From an uncultured Lentisphaerota bacterium (GTDB lineage: Bacteria; Verrucomicrobiota; Kiritimatiellia; CAIQIC01), in NCBI GenBank assembly GCA_903912445.1, contig CAIWHP010000158.1:1-63416 (forward strand): a stretch of 63,416 nt of DNA, given 5' to 3'. Each line of letters starts with the position of its first letter. The stretch's first letter is position 1. The notes beneath the pieces were generated by a model. The model searched no databases, was not told the DNA's origin, and saw nothing but the letters and a program-made list of their open reading frames with translations. Below are positions 16,828 through 25,016 of the stretch, one piece after another. The position numbers were made by a program, and so were the translations under genes.

Positions 16828-18402
16828 TTACGGGACCTTCTTCGCCCGCTCGTTCTTAAGCTGCTCCAGCAAATCGCACGCTTCCTTGTAGAGGCCGTGG
16901 CCGACGCGGACTTCGTCGCCGAATTCCAGATGCTCATCGGTCGCCGTTTTGTACGCGGGCCACTTCGGCAGGCCCGCGCCGTTTGGGTTGCCGGTCTTCG
17001 CGAACTGTACCCAGCAGGCCTGCATCACCTTCGAGAGCTCGCGGTCCTTGTCGGCGAGGGTGCCGGCGGAACGGAAGGTGTCGAAAACGTAGCCGATTTC
17101 CGCGCCGTGTGTCGCGCCCAAACCCAGGCGCTTGGCGTTGGGCGAGACGCGGGTGAAGTGGTAGAGGAAGGCCGGTGATTTTTTCTGCTCCATCGCCCGC
17201 GCCAGCGCGCGCGCCGGCGCGACGAAGGCGGTCACGGTGCTGAAGCGGGTGAACGCCGCCTTGACGTCCTCGTCGCCCGCGCAGGGCAGCAGCTTCAGCG
17301 CTTCGTCGGCGTGGCGGCCGGCCAGCGCGCGCACCATCAGCTTGTAGGCGGCGGCGCTTTGCACGGGCATCTGGCGCAGGAACAACGTGCCCTCGTCGGC
17401 GTTGGCGCCCATCATGAACGGCACGTCGTGCTGCTTGCCCTGGTCGAACATAGCGCCGGGATCGTCGGGGATCGTCCAGCCATCCACAATGGGCCCGTAC
17501 TTGGTGCCCTTGCCATAGAGCCCCTGCGCCGGATTGGCGGCGGCCAGCAATTCATCTGCGCTTTTCGCGCGCAAAGCGACGAGCGGCTTCTCCGCCTGGT
17601 CGCAGCCGAGCGCCTTGGCGAGCCGTTCGCCTTCGGCTTCCATGGAGGGTTGCAGGAGGCGCGTCTCGCGCAGGTGCCGGTTACGACCGTGGACGCCGCC
17701 GCTCTCCGCGATCGCGCGCTGGAAGAGCCCGACAGCCTGCGGCGAGACCATCAGCCGGCACACGCTCATCGCGCCCGCCGACTCGCCGAAAATCGTCACG
17801 CACTGCGGGTCGCCGCCGAACGCGGCGATATTTTTCTGCACCCACTGTAGCGCGGCGATCTGGTCGAGGTGGCCATAGTTGCCAGAGACGCCGTGCGGCG
17901 ACTCCTTTGAGAGCAGCGGGTGTGCGAAATAGCCGAACGGCCCCAGGCGGTAGTTGATCGTCACCAGCACCACGCCCTGCCGGGCCAGCGCCGTGCCGTC
18001 ATAGGAGGGCTGCGAACCCGCGCCGGTCGTGCAGCCGCCGCCGTGGATCCAGACCATGACCGGCAACTTCGCATCCACGTTGGTGGCCGCGGTCCAGACG
18101 TTGAGGAAGAGGCAGTCCTCGCTCGCCTTGCCTTGCTTCTGGCCGAGAATGGATTTCGGCTGCGGACAAATCGCGCCGAATTTTGTGCAATCGCGCACAC
18201 CGTCCCACGGCTGCACCGGTTGCGGCGGCTTCCAGCGCAGGTCGCCCACCGGCGGCGCGGCAAACGGGATGCCCTTGTAGCTGCGCACACCATCACGCTC
18301 CTCGCCGGAAATCCGTCCGTTGGAGATGGCCATCTCTGGCGCAGCGCGGACTTGCGCAACCAGAAGCATAGACACGCTGATGGTCGCAAGGGTCGTTTTC
18401 AT
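16828..18402 (-). CDS. Exported type-B carboxylesterase
   Basis: 524 residues. Signal peptide 1-20 (MLLVAQVRA). Family hallmarks are SEDCLFLNVW (95-103), the oxyanion HGGG (120-123), nucleophile Ser208 in GESAG, and a catalytic His in THGAEIGYVF. It hydrolyses carboxylic esters, probably of plant or algal polysaccharides or small aromatic esters, outside the cytoplasm. Its ATG overlaps the stop of the previous gene by 4 bases (ATGA). It is the last gene of the 22-kb leftward exported-protein operon and has no EF-hand module. Confidence 0.93.
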   Translation of the reverse strand: MKTTLATISVSMLLVAQVRAAPEMAISNGRISGEERDGVRSYKGIPFAAPPVGDLRWKPPQPVQPWDGVRDCTKFGAICPQPKSILGQKQGKASEDCLFLNVWTAATNVDAKLPVMVWIHGGGCTTGAGSQPSYDGTALARQGVVLVTINYRLGPFGYFAHPLLSKESPHGVSGNYGHLDQIAALQWVQKNIAAFGGDPQCVTIFGESAGAMSVCRLMVSPQAVGLFQRAIAESGGVHGRNRHLRETRLLQPSMEAEGERLAKALGCDQAEKPLVALRAKSADELLAAANPAQGLYGKGTKYGPIVDGWTIPDDPGAMFDQGKQHDVPFMMGANADEGTLFLRQMPVQSAAAYKLMVRALAGRHADEALKLLPCAGDEDVKAAFTRFSTVTAFVAPARALARAMEQKKSPAFLYHFTRVSPNAKRLGLGATHGAEIGYVFDTFRSAGTLADKDRELSKVMQACWVQFAKTGNPNGAGLPKWPAYKTATDEHLEFGDEVRVGHGLYKEACDLLEQLKNERAKKVP

Positions 18403-19358
18403 GGCGTGCTGTTCTTGAGATATTGGGTGAACCAGTTCAATTCGAGGCGCGTCGCTTCCTCGAAACCCTCACGATAGATGCCATAATGGCTGATGCCTTT
18501 CAAGACGTGATAGGCCACCGGCACGCCACGCGATTTTAGAACCCCGGCGACCTGCTCGCCGTTCTGGTGACGGTCCATCAACTCTTCGTTCTCGGCGTCA
18601 ATGATGATCATCGGCGCGCGGATCTTCTCCGCCGCCTCGATGGCGTTGTAGCCGATGCTCTTCACGGGATTGACCCGCATGTGCTCGTACCGCGCCATTT
18701 TCCCGCCCATCTTGCCCGTCTCGAACGGCACCGGCTCTGTTTCTCCGCGCGCCTGTTTGGTGGCGAGCGCATAAGCGTTGCGCTCCGCAGCCGGTCCGCG
18801 CCCGCCACCCATACCACCGACTTGTGCGGCAACACATTTGACGCGCGGATCGTTGCCGGCGGTCCACGATACCAGCCCGCCGCCGTAACTGCTGCCCATG
18901 ATGCCGATGCGTTGCGGGTCCACGTTCGGCTCGCCGGCGAGGAAGCTGATGGCCGCGCGGATGTCCGTGGCCTGGTCGGCGAAATCCATCTGCCAGCGGA
19001 GCGCGCGCGTGCGAACCGTGATCTCATTCTTGGCGTCGGGCGCGGGTTGCTTTTCCAGCGACATCAACCGGCTGTCGCTCTCGCCCCAGCCCCGGTAGTC
19101 GAACGCGAGGAACACAAACCCCGCCTGCACGAAGCGCGGCGCGAGCTTTTGCGGCGTGCCTTTCTTGGTGCCGCTGGTCCCGGCGCAAAACAGGACGGCG
19201 GGCAGTTTCTCGTCCTTCTTCAAGCCTTTCGGCAGATAGAGATCGCCCACCATCCGCACACCATCGCTCCAGATGGTCACCTCACGCTTCTCGACATCTT
19301 GCGCCATCGCCGCAGTGGCGCCAAAAATGAAGAGACCCAGCAGCACAGCGGTTTTCAT
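18399..19358 (-). CDS. Exported alpha/beta hydrolase (dienelactone-hydrolase-like)
   Basis: 319 residues. Signal peptide ends at Ala-Met-Ala-Gln (20). The alpha/beta-hydrolase core shows FDYRGWGES, nucleophile Ser157 in GSSYGG, an Asp in IIIDAENEE and a C-terminal His in KGISHYGIYREGF. Such proteins hydrolyse esters or peptides. It overlaps both neighbours by ATGA, which indicates translational coupling between the sulfatase and the carboxylesterase. The combination suggests joint removal of ester and sulfate groups from a polymer; the substrate is an inference. Confidence 0.88.
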   Translation of the reverse strand: MKTAVLLGLFIFGATAAMAQDVEKREVTIWSDGVRMVGDLYLPKGLKKDEKLPAVLFCAGTSGTKKGTPQKLAPRFVQAGFVFLAFDYRGWGESDSRLMSLEKQPAPDAKNEITVRTRALRWQMDFADQATDIRAAISFLAGEPNVDPQRIGIMGSSYGGGLVSWTAGNDPRVKCVAAQVGGMGGGRGPAAERNAYALATKQARGETEPVPFETGKMGGKMARYEHMRVNPVKSIGYNAIEAAEKIRAPMIIIDAENEELMDRHQNGEQVAGVLKSRGVPVAYHVLKGISHYGIYREGFEEATRLELNWFTQYLKNSTP

Positions 19359-20890
19359 TTTGATTCCTCCTGATCGGTTTTCTGGCGGCGAACGCCGTAG
19401 TAGGCTTTGACCTCGTCAAACGTCAGGACCCCGTCGCCGTCCTTGTCCGCTTGCTTGAAGGAACTCATCGGGAATTCAGTGGGAGTGAGTTTGCCGTCTC
19501 TGTTCTTGTCGTATTGCTTGAAGCGTTCTTCGATCCCGCCGCCACGCGCGGAGCCTTTGGCGGGAGCTTTGCCTGCGCCTTGCGTGCGACCGTCCTGCCG
19601 CCGCCATTGCGCGGGCATCATCTGTTTCTCCCACGCGGTGTAGGCGGCTTGGACTTCCTTCAGCTTCGCCGGCTCTTTCGCGGCGAGGTCGGTCTTTTCG
19701 CTGATGTCGTCCATGAGGTTGAAGAGTTCCGGTTCGCCACCACGCTCTTGCACGAGCTTCCAGTCGCCCACGCGCGTAGCGTGTTTCTCGCCGGCACGCC
19801 AGAAGAGTTGTTCGTGGGGACGGCCGGCTTGTTTACCGGTCAGGAACGGGAGCAGGTTGACGCCGTCGAGTGATTTCTCGGTCGGCAGCGGCACGCCGGC
19901 AGCGGCGAGCGCCGTGGCGTGGCAGTCGAAGCCCATGACCATCTCGCGATAGACCGCGCCCGCCTGCAGCTTGCCCTTCCATTGCGCCAGGAACGGCTCG
20001 CGGATGCCGCCTTCGTAGAACTGGCCTTTGTAGCCGCGCAACGGTTCGTTGCTCGCCGTCGTCTGCGGCGTTGGGCCGCCGTTGTCGCTGTAGAAGAAGA
20101 CCAGCGTGTTTTCCTCCTGGCCAAGCGCGCGAACTTTGCCGAGCACGCGACCGACGGCGTCATCCATCGCCGCTACCATCCCGGCGTGGATGCGTCGTGT
20201 GCCGGTGAGGTTGGGGAACCGGGCGGTGTAGGCATCGGTTGCTTCCAGTGGCCCGTGGACAGCGTTGAACGCGAGGTAGAGGAAGAACGGTTTGTCCTTG
20301 CTGCGGTCGAGGAACGCGACAGCCTCGCGTGCGAAGGCGTCGGTGAGATACTCCTTCTCGTCTGTGACCGGCTGGCCATTGCGAAGGAGCGGATCAGTGT
20401 CGGCCTTGCCGGGCAGGTAGGTTCGCGCGCCGCTGAGGAAACCGTAGTGATAATCAAAGCCGCGCTCGTGCGGACGCAACCCCGGTTTGAAGCCGATGTG
20501 CCATTTGCCGACCATGCCCGTGGCGTAGCCGGCGGCCTTGAGCCGTTCGGCGAGCGTTGGCTCGGTGCGTGGCAGCCCGAAGTTTTCCGCCGCGAATCGC
20601 TCCGGCCCGGAGTTGGCCTCAAAGCCGAAGCGATGCTGGTAACGCCCACTCATCAGCCCCGCGCGCGACGGCGAACAGACGCAATGGTTCGCGTAGCCGT
20701 CGGTGAAACGCACGCCGTTCTTGGCAATCGAGTCAATGTGCGGCGTTGGGATGTCTTTGCAGCCGTTCACGCCGACGCCTGCATAACCGAGGTCGTCGGC
20801 AAGGAAGATGATAATATTGGGTTTACTCTCCGCGGCGAATGACGACGCGAGCAGGCAGAACGAAGAGAGGATGGTAAGGATGTTCTTCAT
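19355..20890 (-). CDS. Exported sulfatase with C-terminal EF-hand pair
   Basis: 511 residues from ATG 20890 (signal peptide MKNILTILSSFCLLASSFAA). The formylglycine site is Cys72 in CSPSRAGLMSGR. The metal-binding IIIFLADDLGYAG is at 26-38 and a second metal site is in FFYSDNGGPTP. The last ~60 residues hold two EF-hand loops, DKNRDGKLTPTE and DKDGDGVLTFDE, the same module that starts most other proteins of this operon. It hydrolyses sulfate esters, probably on polysaccharides, after activation by a formylglycine-generating enzyme not in this window. It overlaps the next gene by ATGA. An upstream in-frame ATG (20923) would overlap the preceding gene. Confidence 0.93.
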   Translation of the reverse strand: MKNILTILSSFCLLASSFAAESKPNIIIFLADDLGYAGVGVNGCKDIPTPHIDSIAKNGVRFTDGYANHCVCSPSRAGLMSGRYQHRFGFEANSGPERFAAENFGLPRTEPTLAERLKAAGYATGMVGKWHIGFKPGLRPHERGFDYHYGFLSGARTYLPGKADTDPLLRNGQPVTDEKEYLTDAFAREAVAFLDRSKDKPFFLYLAFNAVHGPLEATDAYTARFPNLTGTRRIHAGMVAAMDDAVGRVLGKVRALGQEENTLVFFYSDNGGPTPQTTASNEPLRGYKGQFYEGGIREPFLAQWKGKLQAGAVYREMVMGFDCHATALAAAGVPLPTEKSLDGVNLLPFLTGKQAGRPHEQLFWRAGEKHATRVGDWKLVQERGGEPELFNLMDDISEKTDLAAKEPAKLKEVQAAYTAWEKQMMPAQWRRQDGRTQGAGKAPAKGSARGGGIEERFKQYDKNRDGKLTPTEFPMSSFKQADKDGDGVLTFDEVKAYYGVRRQKTDQEESK

Positions 20891-20916
20891 GGCCTGGTTT
20901 CCATTCTGGTAATTCA

Positions 20917-21909
20917 TCAACATGGCGCGGCTTCTCCGTGCGGATACCGGTAGTCGGCGGCGGCGTTGGTGGATACGCGCTTGGTCGAGCCGTCGTCCAA
21001 GCTGTAAACGTAGAGCTGGTTCTTGCCGGTTTCGCCGGAGTGATAGACCACCGCGGCCTCGCCATCAATCCAGCGCGGATACGCAAACCAGAACGGCTTG
21101 CCCGCCTCGTTGGCAAACGCCTTCGGGTTCGTGATCGCGCGCTTTTGCACATCGAAGTCCGCGATGTAAAGCGTGCGTCCTCCCATGCCCTTGCTCTTGA
21201 AGCCCGTTTGAAACTCGAAGCAGATTCGCTTTTCGCTGGGCGAGACGCTGACGCGATCCAACACGCCTTTCAGTGCCAGCTCGCACTCAATCCGTTCGAA
21301 CTTCGGCTCGCCGCCCGGATTCGGCGTCATCAGGTAGTAACCGCGGCCGAGTTTCGGAGGTGCGGACGCGACGAGCAGCCTGCCATCGCTGACGGCCGAG
21401 TGGACCCATGAGATGTAACGCTTGTCGGTGAGCGCCACTTCCTCGCCCGGTTTGCCGCCGACTTTGCTCGCCATGATACAGTAACCGCCGGTCGCCCGAT
21501 TCTTGCGGTTCCATAGGGGGATGTTCTTCCCGTCCCGCGTCCACGTGGGATTGAAGTCGGTGTAGGTACCATCGGAAAGTTGATGAAAGCCCGTGCCGTC
21601 CACGTTGATGATGCAGGCGGCGGTGATCCATTTGCCGACGTCGGGATCGTTCTTCAGTCGGCGGAAGAACACGAGCATGCCGCCGGTCTTCGACCACGAC
21701 GGCTTGAAGTCCCAATGGCCCGTCGTCAGCGGTTTCCCCTCCGGCTGGCCGGGCAAGCCGACGTGAAGCTCGCCGTTGCAGTAATAGGAAATCCGCGAGC
21801 CAGGCGGCCGGGCCTCCTCGCCGGCGTTGGCAATGAGCGACAGACCGGCGAAAGCCGCCGCCGTCGTCAAAAACTCGCGACGTGTGAGTTGGTTGCTGTC
21901 TGTCTTCAT
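20917..21909 (-). CDS. Tat-exported PD40 propeller protein (oligogalacturonide-lyase-like)
   Basis: 330 residues. A twin-arginine motif TRREFL (9-14) precedes a hydrophobic segment ending in ANA. The rest is a PD40/WD40-like beta propeller: FKPSWSKTGGMLVFFRR, FNPTWTRDGKNI, VSVSPSEKRICFEF, YPRWIDGEAAVVYHSG. The closest known type is the oligogalacturonate lyase / TolB-like propeller group, but catalytic residues cannot be assigned safely. It is the only Tat substrate and one of the few EF-hand-free members of the operon. Its ATG overlaps the previous stop by 4 bases, and a 26-base gap separates it from the sulfatase. Confidence 0.78.
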   Translation of the reverse strand: MKTDSNQLTRREFLTTAAAFAGLSLIANAGEEARPPGSRISYYCNGELHVGLPGQPEGKPLTTGHWDFKPSWSKTGGMLVFFRRLKNDPDVGKWITAACIINVDGTGFHQLSDGTYTDFNPTWTRDGKNIPLWNRKNRATGGYCIMASKVGGKPGEEVALTDKRYISWVHSAVSDGRLLVASAPPKLGRGYYLMTPNPGGEPKFERIECELALKGVLDRVSVSPSEKRICFEFQTGFKSKGMGGRTLYIADFDVQKRAITNPKAFANEAGKPFWFAYPRWIDGEAAVVYHSGETGKNQLYVYSLDDGSTKRVSTNAAADYRYPHGEAAPC

Positions 21910-24900
21910 GGTTGTGCTTCCTTTCCGACAGGGGTTGTTTGCGAGGCTGTGAGATTGAGATCAAGAAACTGATCGGCCTTCACGCCGACGAACGCGACGG
22001 TCTTGCCGCTGGGAAGCGTGACCTTAACATCGGCGCTGGTTGCTTTGCCGAGGCCGAAGTGGGCGTCGAGCGCGCCGCCGCTCTTGTAGCTGTGGTTGCT
22101 GTGAATCCAGCGGTATTGCTTTTTGCCACCGGCGGTGACCTCGACGCGCGCACCGATGAGTTCGGCATCCTTCACGCCGCTGAAACGCAGTCGCAGCCAG
22201 TGGTTTTCTTTCCCGCCGTGCCCGCCGGTGTTCCAATAGACCTTGCTCTCGTACCCGGCCATGCTCATCACCACGCCGGAGTTGTCGGGGTCGGCCGCAA
22301 AGACGAGGTCAAGCAAGCCGTCGTTGTTGAGGTCGGCGGCCTCGCCGCAGATGCCCATGCCATCAAGGCCGCTGAATGTCGTCGGCTTCACCTCGAACGT
22401 GCCGTCGCCGCGATTCATGAACAGCAGCGCGCGGGTTTGGAGATTTGGCGATTCGTGGCGATCTTGGACGACGAGGTCCTGCCAGCCATCGTTGTTGAAG
22501 TCGCCGAAGATCGCATCGGCAAAATAGGGACGGCGGTCGCCGGGCTGCATGGGCGCGCCGGGACGAGCCTGCGGCGCGGGCATCTCGAAAAACTTGCACC
22601 AGTCGCGATAGACCCAGTTCAGCGGCGACAGCCCGGCCGCCTCGGTCGCTTCCTCGAACTGGAAGCCGCCTTTGTTCCGCCAGAACCGGCCGCTGACGTA
22701 TTCCGCGCGCGGCGCCCAGCCGGGACTGGCCGGACCGACAGCGAGCACGTCGAGCAGGCCGTCGTTGTCCACGTCGGCGAGCGAGATGTAGGGCAGGCCG
22801 GGCGCTTTGCCGACCGGCTCGGTCGTCTGCTTGTCGGGGCTGAGTTTCAGGCGCGCCTCACAGGCGAGGCCGTTGCCGGTGATCTTCTCGAACTGCAACT
22901 TGCCGGTCTCAGCGAGCAGGTTTTTCCAGCAAAACACACCTTGCCGATACTCGATGGGCGAATACGGCGCGGCCAAGTCGAGCACGTCGCAGTGGAACGA
23001 CTGGATGAGGTCGAGATCGCCATCGTTATCGAGGTCGCGCAGGTTGATGTCGGGACCGGCCTTGTCCTTCGCCGAATCGTGATAGAACCCGCCGAAGTCC
23101 GGCACGAGATCGGTGCCGCCGATATCTTCATAGTAGTCATCACGCTCCGCGTGATGCTTGTCTGGTTTTCCATCACGCGGAGCGTGATGGCTACGATACA
23201 CATACAACCGGCTGTGCGGCACGCCGCCCTGCGCGTCCTTGATGTTGTCGCAGCCGATGGCGATATCGAGGTGGCCGTCCTTGTTCACGTCGCCGATGGA
23301 CGGCTGGCGATTGTAGGCTTTCTCGTTCTGGATGCCCATCTTTGCCGACACATCGCGGAACGTGTCCCATGAGCCGTCGCTGAGGTAAAGACCGTTGCCG
23401 AGTTTTTCGTCGAGCGGGTTCGACTGGCCGCCTTGCATCTGCGCATGGCGCGTCACAAACAGGTCGAGGAAACCGTCGCCGTTGAAGTCGGCAAAGCCCG
23501 GCACCTGACCACGTCCAAAGCTCTCCAGCGACACCTTCGAGTCGAGCAGCTTGATCGCGTGCGGATGGAACTTGAAGCCGCCATCGTTGATGAACACACG
23601 CAGTTTTTCGCCGGCGCCCCAACGTCCGCCGGTGCCGCGCACCGCGGAATACGTCGCCACGATGTCGAGGAGGCCGTCCTTGTTCAGGTCCACAATGGCC
23701 ACGCCGTTCATGCCTTCCTGAATGCTGGTGAACCCGGGCACAACGACGCTCTCGAACAACTGGCCCCGTCCCGCCGCATCGCGAGCCGCATCGCCATCGG
23801 GCATCTTCTTCAACGGCGGCTCGCCCGGCCGTTGCTCGGCAATCTCCTCCTTGTGCGGCTTCGGCGTGATGTTGCCGTATTGCGCCTGGATGCGTTCGAG
23901 GGGGCTTTGACGCCGTGACGCGGCTGGCGCCGCGCTTTTCGGACGCGGGGCGGCGGCCTTGATCGCTTCCGGTGGCGCTTGCTCGACGTAGATGCGATTG
24001 CCGTCGGGATCAGTCACGAGCAATCGCTTCTCGCCCTCGACTTTTGCACCGCGTTTCGTGAGGCCCTCGCGTGCGACAGCCATATCGGCCACGCGTAATG
24101 TCACGCTTCTCAAACCCGGCGCATCCGGCCCGGCGTCGGACTCGCGCGGTCGCTGGCCCTGCGGCGCGGAGAACTTCACGCGGCCAGCGCCGGTGGCGAA
24201 CAGATACATCTTCATGCTGAACGGCGGCGGCAGGTTCCAGGGATCGAACTCCTGCAAGCCAATCACCGTGCCGTAGAACTTCCGCGCTGCAGCCTCGTCG
24301 CTGACCGCCATGCCCCACGTAAACGTCTCACTTGACGCGCTGCGCGGCACGCCCATGATCTCGACGACGTTGCCATCGGGGTCGCGGGCCATGCTGACAT
24401 TGCCGCCCTTCATCGGTGCCGGGTAACCGGCTTTGACGAGACGGTCGCTGATGGCGGCCGGGTCGTTGAACCAGAGCGAGAACCACCGGTAACCGTTCGT
24501 CGAGAGCATCTGCTTCATCGGATTGCCCGTGGCGGGCGCGGGCTTTTCACCGGCAACCTTGCGCAGCCGCAGATAGCTGCCCGCCCACTCCAGCAACGCG
24601 CCTTTTTCCGCCTGCGCCGGCTCGACCTCGCGCATCCCGATGCCGTCGCGATAGAACTTCGCGCACGCCTCGACATCGCGCACGCAAAGCTCGAACACCG
24701 CGTCCACCGCCGTGAGTTCGCCGGCGGCCAATGGCGCCGCTGGTTGTTCCGGGGCGGCAGGCCGCGCTGCCTGCCGCGTGGCGAAATACGCCTGCACTTC
24801 TTCGATGGTCAGGAACCCATCTTTGTTCTTGTCGGCAGCCTCAAAGAACCGCAGCGAACCTCCCTCCTCGCGGCTGACCTTTCCGTCGCCGTTGCCGTCT

Positions 24901-25016
24901 TGTTGCTTGAACCGTTCGGCGAGACCACTGCCGGCGGCGCGTTGTTGCGTCTGCGCCGAGGCGGCGAGGCAGACGAGCATCGTTGAAACACTGACGAGTG
25001 TGATGATCGTTTTCAT
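21906..25016 (-). CDS. EF-hand / double VOC / FG-GAP-ASPIC exported protein
   Basis: 1036 residues from ATG 25016; the longer upstream frame is spurious because it overlaps the previous gene. In order: signal peptide (1-22), EF-hand pair (DGNGDGKVSREE, DKNKDGFLTIEE), two glyoxalase-like VOC domains (FELCVRDVEACAKFYRDGIG; WGMAVSDEAAARKFYGTVIG), then a CRTAC1-type FG-GAP propeller (DLNKDGLLDIVATYS, DFNGDGFLDLFVTRH, DFNNDGWQDLVVQD, DLNNDGLLDLVFAA) and an ASPIC/UnbV C-terminus (IGARVEVTAGGKKQYRWIHS). A REP pair is inserted in frame inside the propeller (23133-23194). It overlaps both neighbouring genes by ATGA. Confidence 0.9.
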   Translation of the reverse strand: MKTIITLVSVSTMLVCLAASAQTQQRAAGSGLAERFKQQDGNGDGKVSREEGGSLRFFEAADKNKDGFLTIEEVQAYFATRQAARPAAPEQPAAPLAAGELTAVDAVFELCVRDVEACAKFYRDGIGMREVEPAQAEKGALLEWAGSYLRLRKVAGEKPAPATGNPMKQMLSTNGYRWFSLWFNDPAAISDRLVKAGYPAPMKGGNVSMARDPDGNVVEIMGVPRSASSETFTWGMAVSDEAAARKFYGTVIGLQEFDPWNLPPPFSMKMYLFATGAGRVKFSAPQGQRPRESDAGPDAPGLRSVTLRVADMAVAREGLTKRGAKVEGEKRLLVTDPDGNRIYVEQAPPEAIKAAAPRPKSAAPAASRRQSPLERIQAQYGNITPKPHKEEIAEQRPGEPPLKKMPDGDAARDAAGRGQLFESVVVPGFTSIQEGMNGVAIVDLNKDGLLDIVATYSAVRGTGGRWGAGEKLRVFINDGGFKFHPHAIKLLDSKVSLESFGRGQVPGFADFNGDGFLDLFVTRHAQMQGGQSNPLDEKLGNGLYLSDGSWDTFRDVSAKMGIQNEKAYNRQPSIGDVNKDGHLDIAIGCDNIKDAQGGVPHSRLYVYRSHHAPRDGKPDKHHAERDDYYEDIGGTDLVPDFGGFYHDSAKDKAGPDINLRDLDNDGDLDLIQSFHCDVLDLAAPYSPIEYRQGVFCWKNLLAETGKLQFEKITGNGLACEARLKLSPDKQTTEPVGKAPGLPYISLADVDNDGLLDVLAVGPASPGWAPRAEYVSGRFWRNKGGFQFEEATEAAGLSPLNWVYRDWCKFFEMPAPQARPGAPMQPGDRRPYFADAIFGDFNNDGWQDLVVQDRHESPNLQTRALLFMNRGDGTFEVKPTTFSGLDGMGICGEAADLNNDGLLDLVFAADPDNSGVVMSMAGYESKVYWNTGGHGGKENHWLRLRFSGVKDAELIGARVEVTAGGKKQYRWIHSNHSYKSGGALDAHFGLGKATSADVKVTLPSGKTVAFVGVKADQFLDLNLTASQTTPVGKEAQP
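23133..23194. repeat. REP pair (BIME) inside a coding region
   Basis: CATCACGCTCCGCGTGATG (23138-23156) and its exact reverse complement (23171-23189) form a 19-base inverted repeat with a 14-base spacer. Each copy is preceded on its own strand by GTAG plus one base, the tetranucleotide mark of REPs mobilised by RAYT transposases. The element is translated in frame as a His/Asp/Lys-rich insert (SHHAPRDGKPDKHHAERDDY). Confidence 0.85.

Noticed and set aside
23133-23194. CRISPR-like repeat
   Set aside because: Only two units in inverted orientation with GTAG marks; this is a REP pair, not an array of direct repeats with spacers.
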